DNA of 64,000 nucleotides from NCBI RefSeq assembly GCF_012277275.1, contig NZ_CP051155.1, positions 2,356,001 to 2,420,000 on the forward strand, given 5' to 3'. Shown here in pieces: positions 57,339-64,000 of the stretch (positions within the stretch are counted from its first letter, which is position 1; each line of letters starts with the position of its first letter). The notes beneath the pieces were generated by a model. The model did not search any database and was not told where the DNA came from. It saw only the letters and a list, made by a program, of their open reading frames with translations. The DNA is from Gephyromycinifex aptenodytis (lineage in GTDB: Bacteria; Actinomycetota; Actinomycetes; Actinomycetales; Dermatophilaceae). The position numbers were made by a program, and so were the translations under genes.

Positions 57339-57673
57339 ACGGCCCGCTCGTGGTGCCGGACGCGACCCGAAAGCAGACGCAGCGCGCCGGTGTACAGCAC
57401 CAGCGCCGAGTAGGAGAGCAACAGCAGGAACACCGACTCCTCCACGGGCAGATCAGGGGCAAGCTGCAACCCGGTCATGTACGGACCGTCCGCGCGAAAG
57501 AACAGACCTAGTCGCAAGCCCACATGGTCCCAGCCCAGGAAAAGCGCTACTCCGGCGGCCAGAACGATGAACGCGGCGCCTGCGTCACGGAATAGCGCCA
57601 GCCTCCACCGATGATCGATGAGGCCCATACCGAGGATCGAGACGGTCAACGCCGCCAGGTAGGTATAGCTCAC
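57335..57673 (-). CDS. crtYc: Lycopene cyclase subunit (CrtYc/CrtYe-like)
   Basis: 112 residues from GTG 57673 with GGAGG upstream; the longer open frame is not coding. Three membrane segments: YTYLAALTVSILGMGLIDHR, FIVLAAGVALFLGWDHVGLR and SVFLLLLSYSALVLYTGALR. The small-cyclase-subunit signature is APDLPVEESVFLLLLSYS with catalytic Glu pair. Works as heterodimer with the fused subunit encoded next, which overlaps by four bases. First gene of the pair. Confidence 0.92.
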   Translation of the reverse strand: MSYTYLAALTVSILGMGLIDHRWRLALFRDAGAAFIVLAAGVALFLGWDHVGLRLGLFFRADGPYMTGLQLAPDLPVEESVFLLLLSYSALVLYTGALRLLSGRVRHHERAV

Positions 57674-57746
57674 GAGTGACCTCCGCGACTGGTCCGGATA
57701 TGGAACCGAACGGCCCCTGGCATCAGCGCCCCATCGATCGGAGAAG

Positions 57747-58331
57747 ATGAGACCGATGGATACACCCTGGTGGCACCGGCCCACAGATCGCTGGACCCGA
57801 GCCGGCGACGTACTGCGCCTGCTCGGTCTGTGCAGCGCGATCTGCGCACCCCTGCGGTTCGGCTGGGTGGCCACACCGCTGTTCGCCCTCGTCGTGCTCG
57901 GCCTGGCCTTGCTGCGGCTGCGGGACGTTCCGTCCTCGGCCGACCCAGCCGGCGGGGCGGTGCTGCTGGCTGCGGGTTGGTTCGCGATTCTCGACCTGTA
58001 CGCCCGGGTGCCCGGGCTGGACCTGGCCGTGCATTTCGCTGCCGGTGGCGTGGTCGCCCACCTGGCGCTGACCATCGCCCGCACCGCCGGGGTGGTGCGG
58101 GGATACCCGCAGCCGTCGCGGGCCGCACTGGCCCTGCTGGGAGTGAGCATCGCGCTCGGGCTGGCGCTGGGCTACGTCTGGGAACTGCTGGAATGGGCAG
58201 GACACACGTGGGTGGACCCCCGGATTCACATCCCGTACGCAGACACCATGACCGACATCGCGGCAGGCGGTCTCGGCGCTGCTGCCATGGGCATCGTGCG
58301 GTTGTGGGTGGGTGAGCGCGAGAGTAAATGA
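57747..58331 (+). CDS. DUF2238-like membrane protein
   Basis: 194 residues from ATG 57747 (ATG 57756 also possible; GGAG lies close). Five to six membrane segments. The conserved C-terminal part reads LGYVWELLEWAGHTWVDPRI then HIPYADTMTDIAAGGLGAAA, similar to DUF2238/YjdF (WEXXEW and DTXXDXXXXXXGA). Function unknown. It is divergent from the carotenoid cyclase pair and convergent with idi, so it may belong to the carotenoid neighbourhood. Confidence 0.72.
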   Translation: MRPMDTPWWHRPTDRWTRAGDVLRLLGLCSAICAPLRFGWVATPLFALVVLGLALLRLRDVPSSADPAGGAVLLAAGWFAILDLYARVPGLDLAVHFAAGGVVAHLALTIARTAGVVRGYPQPSRAALALLGVSIALGLALGYVWELLEWAGHTWVDPRIHIPYADTMTDIAAGGLGAAAMGIVRLWVGERESK

Positions 58332-58378
58332 CGCGCGGTGCCTACCGCCGCAGATACCGGATCCAGCCCCCAACGACG

Positions 58379-58993
58379 TCATCCCCGGTTCGGGGCCGGG
58401 GCGAAAAGCGGATTCTCGACGCTGGCCGGCAACTGGGCGTACTGCAGCACCGACCAGGGGCTGATGAGCGCTGGAGCCGAAGCGGCCGTGGCGCGCACAC
58501 TCGCCCAAGGCGCCCACGAGTACTCCATGACCTCGCCGGGATCGGGGTCGACCGACCCGCGCAGACTACCCACGAAGACTGGACAGACCTCGTTCTCCAC
58601 CACGCCGCTGGCATCGACGGCACGGTAGCGAAACTGCGGCAGGGCGCAGGTCAAGGTCTCCACCTGCGCCCCCAGCTCCTCGAAGACTCGCCGGCGGACG
58701 GCGTCCTCGATCGGTTCATCGGGTCGCGGGTGTCCGCAGCAGGCGTTGGACCACACACCCGGCCAGGCCGCCTTGGTCAAAGCCCGCCGGGTCAGCAAGG
58801 TCCGGCCCTGGGAATCCAGGGCGTGAAAGGAGAACGCCAGGTGCAGCGGGGTGTCTTCGGTGTGCACGTCGCGGCGGGCGGCCCTGCCGCAGGGACGCGC
58901 CGAATCGTCGAGCAGAACGACATCGTCCGGGGCCGGGCCGTCGCCAGGCCGGGAGGTGTGCAGAGGATGCGTGGTCACCGGTGGTCCGTCCAT
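58379..58993 (-). CDS. idi: Isopentenyl-diphosphate delta-isomerase, type I
   Basis: 204 residues from ATG 58993 (GTG 58978 possible). The NUDIX-fold isomerase motifs are intact: PLHLAFSFHALDSQGRTLLT, TKAAWPGVWSNACCGHPRPD (catalytic Cys in NACCGHP), EDAVRRRVFEELGA and VVENEVCPVFVGSL. It interconverts IPP and DMAPP, supplying C5 units for lycopene elongation and for UbiA enzymes in the window. It stands alone, near the C50 genes. Confidence 0.95.
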   Translation of the reverse strand: MDGPPVTTHPLHTSRPGDGPAPDDVVLLDDSARPCGRAARRDVHTEDTPLHLAFSFHALDSQGRTLLTRRALTKAAWPGVWSNACCGHPRPDEPIEDAVRRRVFEELGAQVETLTCALPQFRYRAVDASGVVENEVCPVFVGSLRGSVDPDPGEVMEYSWAPWASVRATAASAPALISPWSVLQYAQLPASVENPLFAPAPNRG

Positions 58994-59109
58994 ACGTGAT
59001 GCCCTGTGCCGGGGTGGGGAGCAGGTCTGCAGCGACCCTAACCCGGCTCGGGAGCTGCCCGCCCACCTAGTGCAGCCCCTTTCAGGCCGCGTAATGCCCG
59101 CCCGGTGCG

Positions 59110-59115
59110 TATCTT
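59110..59115 (+). promoter_or_regulatory. -10 element (TATCTT) of leaderless 115-residue gene
   Basis: TATCTT, six bases, ATG 59122. Confidence 0.5.
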
Positions 59116-59121
59116 CGACTC

Positions 59122-59469
59122 ATGACGCACTTAAGCGATGCTGATCGCACTGCGAACGCACAGGCGCAGCGCGAGTCCTCCCGCCCGGAAGCAGCCCACG
59201 ACGAGGACGAGAGCGTGGTGGAGGTCCACCTGAACCAGGAGTTCCTGGACTCTCTCGGCCCGGACAAATCCCAACGGTTCGTGGCACTCATCGAGCAGTT
59301 GGGCGCAGGCAAGGTGTACTCCGCGGCCACGATGCGCGAAGCGTTCGGCGCCGGGCTGGCCGAGATCGGCGTGGAGATGAGTCCGGTCGAGCAGGAGCGC
59401 TACGTCGAGCGGCTCTGCGCCGGCAACATCGTCGACGTCGACCCTCCGGAGAATCACCGCGGACGATGA
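59122..59469 (+). CDS. Uncharacterised small acidic protein
   Basis: 115 residues from ATG 59122. After a 30-residue polar start rich in Glu, Asp and Arg comes a compact helical region: VVEVHLNQEFLDSLGPDKSQ, FVALIEQLGAGKVYSAATMR, EAFGAGLAEIGVEMSPVEQE, then NIVDVDPPE. No family recognised; no membrane segment. It overlaps the thiolase-like gene by ATGA, so the two are translated together and it may be a small partner or regulator of that enzyme. Confidence 0.7.
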   Translation: MTHLSDADRTANAQAQRESSRPEAAHDEDESVVEVHLNQEFLDSLGPDKSQRFVALIEQLGAGKVYSAATMREAFGAGLAEIGVEMSPVEQERYVERLCAGNIVDVDPPENHRGR

Positions 59470-61049
59470 CTTCGCTGCTGGGTGACGGGTTGGATCCGCG
59501 CACGCCGGTGTTCATCGGAGTCGGGCAGGTAGCCGAACACGTCGACGACAGCTACTACACGGGGCAGTCACCGGCGGAGCTAGCCAGCTCCGCCGCCTGT
59601 AACGCGCTCTTCGACGCCACCGGCCCAGCGCAGGAGCTGGGCCCGGCTCAACGCCTGGCGGCGGCAATCGACGTCGTCGCGGCAGTGCGGCTGTTCGAAG
59701 ATTCGGGGTTGGCGCACCCGAGCGAGCTCGGCCGCTCAGACAATCTGCCGCGCTCGATCGCGCGCCGCATCGCGGCGGCTCCCCAGCGCGCCATCTACGA
59801 GGTCGGTGGCGGGCAATCCCCGACCCACCTGGCAAACGAGTTTGCGGCCGAGGTCGCCGCCGGAAAAGCCGATGTGGTGCTCTTGGCGGGCGCCGAAGCG
59901 CTCTCCTCCGCACGCCACTGGCGGGCCGCGCCGCACGAGGCTGCGGGCCGACCGAACTGGAACGAGACCTCGCCCGGTCAGTTGCAGGATCGCGGGCAGG
60001 GTCTGGACGACATGACCGCACCGGCCCTGGCCGCATTGGGTCTGGACTTCGCCCCCGCCGCCTACGCCCTCTTCGAGAACGCCCGCCGCGCTCGCCTAGG
60101 GCAGACCCGAGCTCAGTACGCGCGCGGCATGGGAGAACTCTTCGCGCCCTTCACTCACGTAGCGGCGGCAAACCCGCTCGCAGCGGTCGCCGAGCGTCGC
60201 AGCCCAGAGCAGCTGAGCACGCCCAGCGCGCGCAACCGGCTCATCGTCGATCCTTACCCGCGTTTCCTCGTCGCGCGGGACCAGGTCAACCAAGGGGCTG
60301 CGGTCTTGCTCACCAGCGTGGGGCGGGCCCTGGAGTTGGGGATTCCCCAGGAACGTCTCATCTTCTGTCACGGGCACGCCGACGTTACAGAGCGCGATGT
60401 GCTCGAACGAGCTGATCTGTCCTCCTCGCCGGCAGCCGTCATGGCAGTCTCGGCTGCGCTGGCGGATGCCGGCATCGAGGCGGGCGAGCTGGACTTCGTG
60501 GATCTCTACAGCTGTTTCCCCATCGCGGTCTCCAACATCGTCGACGTCTTCTTCCCGGCAGCCGACCGGTCTTTCACGGTGACCGGGGGGTTGCCCTTCT
60601 TCGGCGGACCCGGCAACAACTACTCCATGCACGCGACGGTCGAGATGGTTCGCCGCCTGCGTGCCGCCCCCGGCAGCTACGGCATGGTGACGGCGAACGG
60701 CGGTGTGCTGTCCAAGTACTCGGTCGGTATCTACTCCAGCGCTGCGGCACCGTGGCAGCCGGGCCGAAGCGCTGACCTGCAACGCGAGATCGATGCCTGG
60801 GCCGCTCCCGACCTGAGCCACGCCCCGCACGGCCCGGCGCGGATCGAGAGCTACACCGTGGTGTACGAGCGTGGCGGGGCCCGGCGCGGCATCGTCGTGG
60901 GGCGGCTCGTCGCCACCGACGAACGCTTCCTGGCTGCCACCCGGGACGACCCCGCCACCTGGGCCCTGCTGGAATCGGAGCAGCCGATCGGCGCTCGCGT
61001 CGAGGTCGCCACCCAGGACGGGCGTAGCCAAGTCCGCGCAGTCGACTGA
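59466..61049 (+). CDS. Thiolase-family (acetyl-CoA acetyltransferase-like) protein
   Basis: 527 residues from ATG 59466. The fold is thiolase: RTPVFIGVGQVAEHVDDSYY at the start, ADVVLLAGAEALSSARHWRA in the N-terminal half, FPIAVSNIVDVFFPAADRSF and VTGGLPFFGGPGNNYSMHA (a substrate-loop signature), and VTANGGVLSKYSVGIYSSA near the end. The usual nucleophile Cys, which comes before the GGG-rich turn, is replaced by GGGQSPTHLANEF, so it is a non-canonical thiolase. A further C-terminal extension of about 110 residues ends SQVRAVD. It may degrade or bind acyl-CoA or act on a polyketide-like substrate. Confidence 0.8.
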   Translation: MTSLLGDGLDPRTPVFIGVGQVAEHVDDSYYTGQSPAELASSAACNALFDATGPAQELGPAQRLAAAIDVVAAVRLFEDSGLAHPSELGRSDNLPRSIARRIAAAPQRAIYEVGGGQSPTHLANEFAAEVAAGKADVVLLAGAEALSSARHWRAAPHEAAGRPNWNETSPGQLQDRGQGLDDMTAPALAALGLDFAPAAYALFENARRARLGQTRAQYARGMGELFAPFTHVAAANPLAAVAERRSPEQLSTPSARNRLIVDPYPRFLVARDQVNQGAAVLLTSVGRALELGIPQERLIFCHGHADVTERDVLERADLSSSPAAVMAVSAALADAGIEAGELDFVDLYSCFPIAVSNIVDVFFPAADRSFTVTGGLPFFGGPGNNYSMHATVEMVRRLRAAPGSYGMVTANGGVLSKYSVGIYSSAAAPWQPGRSADLQREIDAWAAPDLSHAPHGPARIESYTVVYERGGARRGIVVGRLVATDERFLAATRDDPATWALLESEQPIGARVEVATQDGRSQVRAVD

Positions 61050-61215
61050 GCCGCGAGCCGATCTGCGGACCCGAGGGCCGGCAGATGACGGCGTCCCGTC
61101 GTGCCCCGGCCGAGCGCCCGGTAGCGGTCGGGATCGCGGTGTGCGCACCGCGGCATTCCCCGCAGCCGGCGGTAACCGCTCACGCTAGCGGTGTGACGAG
61201 CAGGTGCGCCCCGGC

Positions 61216-61221
61216 TAGGGT
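61216..61221 (+). promoter_or_regulatory. -10 element (TAGGGT) of leaderless YrdC gene
   Basis: TAGGGT, six bases (GCCCTC), GTG 61228. Confidence 0.6.
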
Positions 61222-61227
61222 GCCCTC

Positions 61228-61848
61228 GTGGCTAGGTATGTCGATGTTCACCCCGTGAACCCGCAGGCGCGGCTCATCACGCGCATCGTCGAGCGTCTAC
61301 GCGAAGGTGCGTTGATCGCCTACCCGACGTCGTCGGGATATGCATTGGGCGTCACCGTGGGCAATCTCGAGGGTAGAACGCGGATGCAGCAGATCCGGCA
61401 CCTGCAGGAGGGGCACCACTTCACCCTGCTCTGCCGGGACTTCGCTCAGCTCGGGTCGGTCGTCTTCGTCTCGAACGCGGTGTTCCGCTCCGTGAAGTCG
61501 GCTACCCCCGGCCCGTACACGTTCCTGCTCAAGGCAACTCCGGAGGTACCGCGGCGGTTGTCGCACCCGAAGAAGCACACGGTCGGGGTGCGCATCCCCG
61601 AAGACGCGTTCAGCCAGGCGCTACTCGCCGAGCTGGGGGAGCCGTTGCTGACGACGACGCTCATCCTGCCCGGTTCGCAGATCCCGCTGGTGGATGGCTG
61701 GGTGGTCAAGGACGAGCTCGATCACGCGGTCGACATCATCGTTGACACCGGGGAGTGTGGCACCGAACCCACCACGGTGGTCGACCTTTCCGGTGACGAG
61801 GCGGAGATCCTGCGCTACGGCGCCGGAGATGCCTCCAGGTTCGAATGA
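61228..61848 (+). CDS. YrdC/Sua5-family (YciO-like) protein
   Basis: 206 residues from GTG 61228. YVDVHPVNPQARLITRIVER, ALIAYPTSSGYALGVTVG (KXT/SXT substrate loop region), HFTLLCRDFAQLGSVVFVSN, PGPYTFLLKATPEVPRRLSH and KKHTVGVRIPEDAFSQALLA are the YrdC fold. TsaC/Sua5 makes threonylcarbamoyl-AMP for tRNA t6A; the length and the HLQEGHHFTLL region match the YciO branch, whose role is less clear. It overlaps the EamA gene by four bases. Confidence 0.88.
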   Translation: MARYVDVHPVNPQARLITRIVERLREGALIAYPTSSGYALGVTVGNLEGRTRMQQIRHLQEGHHFTLLCRDFAQLGSVVFVSNAVFRSVKSATPGPYTFLLKATPEVPRRLSHPKKHTVGVRIPEDAFSQALLAELGEPLLTTTLILPGSQIPLVDGWVVKDELDHAVDIIVDTGECGTEPTTVVDLSGDEAEILRYGAGDASRFE

Positions 61849-62858
61849 GTAACCGCCGCAACGTTCACACCCCTCCCGGACACCCAGTCCGAGCCGGTAG
61901 CTCCACCCTGGTCGGTCTGCTCTTCGTGTTGGCCTCCGCGGCGTTCTTCGCCACCTCGGGCCCGTTCGGCAAACCTCTGCTGCAGGCGGGTTGGTCGCCG
62001 GGGGCGGTGGTTCTGGTCCGGGTCGCCGGCGGGGCGTTGCTGCTCGCTATTCCGAGCATCCTGGAGTTGCGGGGACGGTTCCGTCAGTTCGTTCGTCAAC
62101 TACCGTTCGTGGCCGCCTACGGGGTGTCCTCGATGGCCTTCGGGCAACTCTTCTACTTCAACGCGGTGCAACACCTCAGCGTCGGGGTGGCGTTGTTGCT
62201 GGAGTACCTGGCTCCGGTGCTCATCGTGGGTTGGTTGTGGTTGCGCACCGGACGCGCGCCATCACTGCTGACCACGCTGGGAGTTGTCGCCAGCATGGTC
62301 GGCCTGGCGCTGGTGTTGGATGTGACGGGTTCGGTGCGTGTCGATCCGGTGGGAGTGGCCTGGGGGTTGGCTGCAGCCCTGATGCTTGCCGTCTACTTCG
62401 TGCTCGCCGCTTCCCAGCGCGAGAATCTGCCTCCGGTGGCGACTGTCGGGGTCGGACTGGCCATGGCCGCGCTGGTCCTGCTGCTGTTCGGGCTGATCGG
62501 AGTGCTGCCGCTGACCTGGTCCACTGAACCGGTGTTGCTGTTGGGTCGCCAGGTCAACCCGTTGATCCCGGTATTGGAGTTGGGTGTGGTGGCGGCAGCG
62601 TTCGCCTACCTGACCGGTCTGCTCGGGGCCCGGATCGTCGGTTCGACGGTGGTCTCGTTCGTCTCACTCATCGAGGTGCTGTTCGCGGTGCTCTTCGCCT
62701 GGGTCCTGCTGGGTGAACTACCGCGCCCTATCCAGCTCCTGGGCGGGGTGGGCATCGTGCTGGGGGCCGCACTGGTCAAAACCGCCGACGCCCGCGCCGC
62801 CGCAGCCCCCGTGGACCTGGACCAGTTGCCCCCGCAATCGGCCATCGAAACGCGGTAG
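61845..62858 (+). CDS. EamA/DMT-family transporter
   Basis: 337 residues; ATG 61845 overlaps the YrdC stop (ATGA). Ten membrane segments in two EamA repeats: LLFVLASAAFFATSGPFGKP to LVLDVTGSVRVDPV, then VAWGLAAALMLAVYFVLAAS to GGVGIVLGAALVKTA. The second repeat has FVSLIEVLFAVLFAWVLLGE, typical of the family. It likely exports a metabolite or amino acid. The C-terminal 25 residues are polar. Confidence 0.92.
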   Translation: MSNRRNVHTPPGHPVRAGSSTLVGLLFVLASAAFFATSGPFGKPLLQAGWSPGAVVLVRVAGGALLLAIPSILELRGRFRQFVRQLPFVAAYGVSSMAFGQLFYFNAVQHLSVGVALLLEYLAPVLIVGWLWLRTGRAPSLLTTLGVVASMVGLALVLDVTGSVRVDPVGVAWGLAAALMLAVYFVLAASQRENLPPVATVGVGLAMAALVLLLFGLIGVLPLTWSTEPVLLLGRQVNPLIPVLELGVVAAAFAYLTGLLGARIVGSTVVSFVSLIEVLFAVLFAWVLLGELPRPIQLLGGVGIVLGAALVKTADARAAAAPVDLDQLPPQSAIETR

Positions 62859-62894
62859 TCGACAAGGCGGCGAGGTCATCGGCGCACCAGCCCT

Positions 62895-62900
62895 TAGCCT
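62895..62900 (+). promoter_or_regulatory. -10 element (TAGCCT) of leaderless kinase gene
   Basis: TAGCCT, six bases (GACAAC), GTG 62907. Confidence 0.5.
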
Positions 62901-62906
62901 GACAAC

Positions 62907-64000
62907 GTGGCCGCTCGAGGAATCTCGCTGCGCGGGGTACGCATTCCTATCCGTCAGGGCGAAGCTGTCAGCTTCGTCCTGTCCCTTCCTCTGCTCGTTC
63001 TCAGCGTGCTGCTCATCCGGCAGGTCAACGACCCGGTCTGGCCGGACCCGATGTATGTGGCCTGCGCCTTGCTGCACGGGATGCTGCTGTTGCGCATCCG
63101 TCACACCTGGCTCGCGTTCGGGTTGGGCAGCGCCGCATGCCTGCTGCTGATGGCTGCCCCCGACCTGGTCCCGAGCGTCACCGGCTTGCCCGGCGCGCTA
63201 CCGGCGGCGCTGCTGCCGAGTGCGCTGCTGTTCCCGGTGCTGCTCAGTTCAGCCGCCGCGCACGCCCGCTCCAACACGTGGCTGGCCCTGGTGGTCGGGA
63301 TCGCCGGGGTGTTCGAGCTCGTTTCCCGACTGTGGTTCGGTCTGCCCTGGTTGTTCGTGGCCACCGGTGGGCTGTGGGTGTGGCGGGCCGCTTTGGGCGG
63401 CGTCGGCCTGGTCGTCATCCTGTTGGCGTGGACCGTGGGGCGATGGCGAGGAATGTTCTTGGACTATCGCGGTCTGGGGGAGGACTGGCGTCACCTTGCC
63501 GGTGAGCGCGACGCCGCCCACTTGGATCGGGCGGTCGTCGAACAGCAGGCCCGGATGGCCCGTGAGATTCACGGGGCGATAGCGGGCAACCTGGACGACA
63601 TCATCGACCGGGCGCACAAGGGCCGGGTCGACACCCGCCGTGCGCCGGGGCTGGCCGATGAGGCGCTGGCCGAGATCGCGCAGCGCGGTGAGGAAGCGCT
63701 GGGGCGCGTCCGTTCCTTGATCGCGCTTCTGGACGACCCCGACCCGGAGGAAGTGCTCGCCCACGATTCGCGGGCGCAGGTGCTCGCGCCTGAACACGAC
63801 CTGTCACCGCAACCTCAACTGACGGACCTGCCCAGGCTCATCAACGCCGCCCGCGACGAGGGCCTGGCGGTGACGCTGGACATCGTCGGTGAACGGGGCC
63901 GGGTCGGTGTGACGGGGGAGTTGGCCGCTTACCGCACCGTTCAAGAAGCGTTGACGAACACGGTTCGCCACGCCGGTCCCGGCGCGGTCGCAACCGTGCA
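62907..64000 (+). CDS. Sensor histidine kinase (HisKA_3), truncated at window end
   Basis: At least 364 residues from GTG 62907, no stop before the edge. Six or so membrane segments (AVSFVLSLPLLVLSVLLI, through LLFPVLLSSAAAHA, to VILLAWTVGRW), then a linker FLDYRGLGEDWRHL and the dimerisation helix RMAREIHGAIAGNLDDIIDR. The phospho-acceptor His is followed by Gly where Asp is usual. The ATPase domain begins YRTVQEALTNTVRHAGPGA (N box) and runs off the window. Its partner regulator would be expected downstream. No ribosome site; TAGCCT 6 bases upstream supports the start. Confidence 0.88.
   Translation, partial: MAARGISLRGVRIPIRQGEAVSFVLSLPLLVLSVLLIRQVNDPVWPDPMYVACALLHGMLLLRIRHTWLAFGLGSAACLLLMAAPDLVPSVTGLPGALPAALLPSALLFPVLLSSAAAHARSNTWLALVVGIAGVFELVSRLWFGLPWLFVATGGLWVWRAALGGVGLVVILLAWTVGRWRGMFLDYRGLGEDWRHLAGERDAAHLDRAVVEQQARMAREIHGAIAGNLDDIIDRAHKGRVDTRRAPGLADEALAEIAQRGEEALGRVRSLIALLDDPDPEEVLAHDSRAQVLAPEHDLSPQPQLTDLPRLINAARDEGLAVTLDIVGERGRVGVTGELAAYRTVQEALTNTVRHAGPGAVATV

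Noticed and set aside
61130-61187. Small stems (GCGGTG/CACCGC and ACCGCT/AGCGGT) upstream of the YrdC gene
   Set aside because: Only 6-bp stems in high-GC DNA; expected by chance.
1-64000. tRNA, rRNA, CRISPR arrays, insertion sequences, prophage
   Set aside because: None seen: no rRNA-like blocks, regular repeats, transposase motifs or paired terminal repeats. A covariance search would be needed to exclude a tRNA fully.

Overview
The window is 64 kb of high-GC, gene-dense DNA from an actinobacterium, most likely of the Micrococcales. This rests on strong G/C bias at third codon positions, frequent GTG starts, GTGA/ATGA-overlapped operons, C50-type carotenoid genes (crtI-crtB, heterodimeric lycopene cyclase, lycopene elongase), an Eis-type acetyltransferase, a DtxR/IdeR box and many leaderless genes. 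I saw no rRNA, tRNA, CRISPR array, prophage or insertion sequence.

Layout. 1-4134: surface-glycan genes, with a partial GT4 glycosyltransferase on the minus strand facing a coupled WcbI-like / GT4-like / GT2 trio. 4135-4718: a relatively AT-rich untranslated leader in front of a 1785-residue eukaryote-style multidomain acyl-CoA carboxylase (4719-10076) whose biotin carboxylase half looks catalytically degraded. 10.1-13.6 kb: cell-envelope proteins (CWB2/Excalibur protein, permuted papain-like amidase, a 60-residue protein, DsbA-like oxidoreductase). 13.8-19 kb: an OmpR/EnvZ-type two-component system divergent from a LolA/RseB-like protein plus an ABC exporter. 19-22.2 kb: YnfA-type membrane protein, methyltransferase, PiT phosphate transporter. 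22.3-26.4 kb: a minus-strand operon (DUF2871, DHA2 exporter, NarX-like kinase, NarL-like regulator) in which every junction is a 4-base ATGA overlap. 26.5-36.4 kb: DUF202 pair, polysaccharide deacetylase, a 29-residue membrane peptide, acetyltransferases, an aminotransferase behind a hairpin that hides its ribosome site, a HAD phosphatase, an iron-box-controlled DUF2470-like gene and a Phd/PIN toxin-antitoxin pair whose toxin has lost key residues.

36.7-40.2 kb holds a phenolic-lipid cluster resembling srsABC (type III PKS, ICMT-like methyltransferase, FAD monooxygenase) with a divergent UbiA prenyltransferase. Then come a photolyase, a CPBP protease and an SDR-TspO fusion, followed by stress proteins (PNPOx-like, DUF2382), an O-antigen-ligase-like protein, a HAF-repeat secreted protein, a second TspO-like protein, an LMW-phosphatase/arsenate reductase-like protein and a FluC pair. 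50.9-59 kb is the carotenoid region: a 49-residue Cys-rich protein, crtB, crtI, a divergent SDR/SRPBCC/GT2 operon with a leaderless 11-codon mini-ORF, crtYd-lycopene elongase fusion, crtYc, a DUF2238-like protein and idi. GGPP synthase (crtE) is not in the window. The end carries a thiolase-like protein, YrdC/Sua5-family and EamA proteins and a truncated sensor kinase.

Themes. Membrane and envelope lipids (carotenoid, alkylresorcinol/quinone, acyl-CoA carboxylation) sit with light and oxidative-stress functions (photolyase, two TspO proteins, Idi). At thirteen starts I read an actinobacterial -10 hexamer (TANNNT) 6-7 bases before the start codon, pointing to widespread leaderless translation; I used this to choose several starts.
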